Assembly (NCBI GenBank): GCA_013368375.1
Contig: JAACJP010000001.1
Location: 496,001 to 560,000, forward strand
Length of the DNA stretch: 64,000 bases
Source of the DNA: Tricholomella constricta
Taxonomy: Eukaryota > Basidiomycota > Agaricomycetes > Agaricales > Lyophyllaceae
Reading direction: 5' to 3'
Shown one piece after another: positions 61,001 through 64,000 of the stretch. How positions within the stretch are numbered: position 1 is the first letter of the stretch; each line of letters begins with the position of its first letter. The notes below the pieces were generated by a model, which saw only the letters and a program-made list of their open reading frames with translations, was not told the DNA's origin and did no database searches. A program made the position numbers and the translations under genes.

Positions 61001-62446
61001 TTGGAGAACGGAGCTCTCGAATGTCTTCTTCGACCTCGAACCAGTACTTCAAACGAGCCCAAGAGAGGACGGGTTTGCCGCTGGTCATGAGTGACACATT
61101 CGATTGGTCAACAGGTGCTGGTGCCGTGGTGACGAATATTTGTTCTGTGCGATAGAAAGGTCCGAAATTCTCGTCGAAGAATTCCTTCTGCTGCTTGCTT
61201 GCTGACGAAGGTGCCACCCAAAGCCGAACGGGGTCTGTCTCGATCTCGAACTGCTTCCATCCGGCGTTGAGAAGTCCAACAACGAGGAAGATGAGACAGA
61301 ACGTCAGCCAGGGAGAAGTAGCAGCGAATAATCCGAGTTTATAGAAAGCGCGACGGAGGAAGCTATTCAGTGGGTATTGACGTGGTTGGACAGTTTCTAT
61401 GGGGTCTAGGAGGGAGGCCCCACGGCCGAGGTGCCGCGACTCTGATTGTGTGCCCAACGAATCCTCGTCGACGTAATGTGCGAGGGAGCCCTGTCCAACT
61501 AAACCGCGAGCGTGGATTCTCGGTGAAGCAGTGTCCTCTGATAGCGCCACCCGCTCATAAGTCCTCTCACTTCGTCGGCGGATAGTTGCTGATATGATGT
61601 ATCCAACAAGAAAGCCCAACACGGCCAATGAGTATCCAACAACAAGGACGAATGACAGGCAGGAGAGGGCACCGATCTGACATGAGGGCGCTGCATTTGG
61701 AGGAGGAACGGGCGGCAGGGCTGGGCATATAGAGGGGCAGTCTATGCACGTGCAACGACTTGCAAGGTCATTGTCGGCGCAACCTCGGGGGGTCGCATTT
61801 AGGAAGGTGAGGTCTGAAGGGGCTGTGAGTGGAAAGTTAATCTGGAATGGACTTCCGATGGGTTTCTCGTCTCCCATGTACTTGAAGAATGCAGGGTAAT
61901 CCTTCGCCCCTCCACCGATCAACTCCATGGCATAACCATTCGTAGTCCCCACTTGCACATCCTTGCAACTGTTGAAGAAACCTTGCCCGTACTGCTCTGC
62001 AACGTAAAAATTAACAGACTTGACAGCTGTTTCCCCCGTCTGCGTCTTCTGTGTTGATGTTACGTTGACGAACGAGCCTTGGTCTGGGGAGCATGTGAAT
62101 GTGCAGAAGAATGAGCGGAAGTTGTTCCGGCAAGCTGGACATGCTGAGATGAGTCCTTCTACTTGGTTGAAATTGTCCCGGAGAGCTTCAACTTGGTCCG
62201 TCGTACAACAAGTTGGCCCTTCTGCAAATTCGGGTCCACAAACCCGGACCAACAGTGAACGAGCGCTTTCATCAGGCTGCACCTACAGTCAGGAGGATGT
62301 CCGTTTTTTTGGGAGTTTCGACTGACCTCCTCTGGTGGTCCATCGTATGGGCAAGGCAGCGACTTTCCAAAGAAACCTTTCTTGCCACAAGAGTCACGCA
62401 TGGCACATCGACCTGCGGCCGAAGCTCTATTGCCGCTCTGCGTCAT
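58011..62446 (-). CDS. NCR1: NPC1-type sterol transporter (Ncr1)
   Basis: Vacuolar or lysosomal membrane protein moving sterols from the lumen. Exons 62327-62446, 59552-62282, 58456-59495, 58395-58320 region (58320-58394), 58104-58267 and 58011-58050, giving 1,389 residues. The N-terminal Cys-rich sterol-binding domain has CAMRDSCGKKGFFGKSLPCP, PTCCTTDQVEAL and CPACRNNFRSFFCTFTCSPD. A first membrane span (about 225), a lumenal domain, the sterol-sensing domain (VVLSYLAMFFYVSLTLG ... VEVIPFLVLAVGVDNVFILV-like) and the second RND half follow, with a C-terminal acidic tail FLADDDSMDSN. The first ATG that fits (MTQSGNRAS) gives no signal peptide, which the family needs, so a 5' exon may be missing. 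Confidence 0.93.
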
Positions 62447-62674
62447 CTTGGGGTTTATCTAGTAGGTGTGGCCAGTGATAGGTTTACACTTATAGAACCA
62501 AAGTTGAAGGGTATAAAGAGGGCAGCGTCAGAGCATGCAGGGTAAGCGGCAGGCGACTGGGGAACAAGTGAAGATCAGAGAGAGTGACGCGACGCGTACT
62601 CTACGATCTCCCCCAAACCACGTGGGACCGGCCCGGACTCGGTGACCCATTAAAACTCGGACTTGCCTTTGACC

Positions 62675-64000
62675 ATGGCTGAGCCGACGAAAGCACCCAA
62701 GCCCACCAACTCAAAGCCCCGTAAACGCTTTGTCGGCAGTAAAAGCGCGACACCATCCAAACCCGGAGTCTCTGCAACGATCCGCCATCAGATCCCTGAG
62801 GACATCCTCTTCGACGATCAGCTCAACGCCGCCATCAGGCAGTTACCCTCAAATTACTCGTTCGAAATCCACAAAACAATACATCATGTCCGCAAAAACG
62901 ATGCGACGATGGTGGCATTGCAGATGCCCGAAGGACTGCAGATGTTTGCTTGCACCATTGCGGATATAATCGAGAGGTGCGCATCGATTCCAATCAAGCC
63001 CGGTCCCGCATCCGAGCCAATAGTCTTCGGAATGCAGGTTTACGAGTGCCCTTACCGTAATCATGGGCGACGTGACGTATGGGGCATGTTGCATAGACGA
63101 TTACACTGCCGTCGCGTTGGGATGCGATATGCTCGTCCACTACGGACACAGTTGTCTGGGTGTGTACTGGTGGTAACTCACACCTCGAGTGACATTGAAC
63201 AGACTCTTATAGTGCCAATGGACCAGACCTCCATCAAGACCCTCTATGTTTTCGTCGAGATCGCCATCGACGCAACGCATCTCGCGCAAACCATCCGTCT
63301 CAACTTCCCAAGTGACCGGCAACATTTCTACGAAAATCTCTTGAACTCAGAGGAAACCGATCGTTTAATTCCCGCCGGCACTAAAATTGGGTCCACATCG
63401 CACCTCCGTATAGAAGGCCCGTCCAGTCCTGAACAGGCTGGTGAGGCAGGACCATCGACCTCACATGAACCTACACGACTGGCGCTCGTGTCGACCATAC
63501 AGTTCGTGGCTGCACTCCAGCGGCTCAAAGAAGATCTCACTGGAGAATCATTTGTGATCGATCCTATCCGACCAAATTCGGGTCTGCTCGAGGTGTTTTC
63601 GAAAACACCCGACACTGATATGGCGGCTGAGCAAGGGACCAAAATGTGGTCCGGGCGGTACGAAGCTACGATCCCAAGGTCGAAACCTCTATCACCTGGC
63701 GAGATCCTCGGATGCACTGCACCTCAACTAAATGATGTCGATGCCTTGGTGTAAATACCTCCTTCCTTGCTCTCATCGGCGGCTTTGACGTTTATCTTGT
63801 TCAAATACAGATACCTGGGAGACGGTCGGTTCCACTTGGAATCCATTATGATCGCCAATCCGTCCGTCCCCGCCTTTCGATACGACCCTTATTCGAAAAA
63901 GCTCACGCGGGAACGGTACGACCACCGAGAGATGCAGACGGTGCGCGACGATGCCGTCCAAACCGCGCGTAAGAGCATCGCTGCATTCGCTCGTGATGGT
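62675..64000 (+). CDS. DPH1: Diphthamide synthesis subunit 1 (partial, runs off the window)
   Basis: With Dph2 forms the [4Fe-4S] radical enzyme that transfers the 3-amino-3-carboxypropyl group of SAM to a histidine of eEF2. Exons 62675-62976, 63038-63159, 63213-63750 and 63811-64000 (open), 384 residues so far. A basic N-terminus precedes [38 protein letters not shown] (first cluster Cys) and [15 protein letters not shown] (second cluster Cys). Then come [20 protein letters not shown] and, after the third intron, [17 protein letters not shown] and [13 protein letters not shown]. The third cluster cysteine would lie beyond the window. A low-complexity insertion sits at about residues 215-240. 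It is divergent from NCR1 across 228 bp. Confidence 0.92.

Overview
The window is nuclear DNA of a filamentous basidiomycete, most likely an Agaricomycete. The signs are dense genes on both strands, many short introns (mostly 45-60 nt, GT-AG with CTNAN-like branch sites), pepsin-type aspartic proteases of the polyporopepsin kind, a Zn2Cys6 regulator, and fungal genes such as homoisocitrate dehydrogenase, QCR9 and an NPC1 orthologue. I recognise no transposon, CRISPR array, rRNA or tRNA. All exon coordinates were built by hand by joining reading frames at splice sites, so starts and very short exons are the least certain parts.

Left third (1-27.4 kb): a C2H2 factor; a 1,860-residue coiled-coil GAR-domain cytoskeletal protein; a small membrane coiled-coil protein; a WG/GW-rich disordered protein; a single-pass membrane protein; LYS12 divergent from a Cdt2-like WD40 protein; an NmrA-like protein; an Arl1-type GTPase; a WKF-domain protein; an IME4/METTL3 m6A methyltransferase; an ABHD5-like hydrolase; and a Cwc21/SRm300-type splicing factor.

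Middle (28-45 kb): ARG8 and HEM1 lie in tandem 123 bp apart, with three CCAAT boxes between them and four CP motifs in the HEM1 N-terminus. Then come a secreted class 3 lipase, an arylamine N-acetyltransferase, a short-chain dehydrogenase, a Zn2Cys6 protein, a small probable mitochondrial protein and a long Sfr1/Mei5-like recombination protein. This part has the longest gene-poor gaps, including an orphan coding-like segment near 40.3-40.7 kb.

Right third (45.9-64 kb): a tandem pair of aspartic proteases whose exon structures match almost exactly. Then TMEM208/SND2, a SNAPc4-like Myb protein, TAF8 head-to-head with riboflavin kinase, mitochondrial uS11, QCR9, an RNPS1-like SR protein, NPC1/NCR1, and the 5' part of DPH1, which runs off the window.

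Most genes are housekeeping, and divergent pairs sharing short promoters are common. I do not see a clear new multi-gene system. The items most worth checking are the WG/GW protein, the enlarged zinc finger of the IME4 protein, the duplicated protease locus with its catalytic microexon, the HEM1 promoter and CP motifs, and the long N-terminal extension of the Sfr1-like protein.
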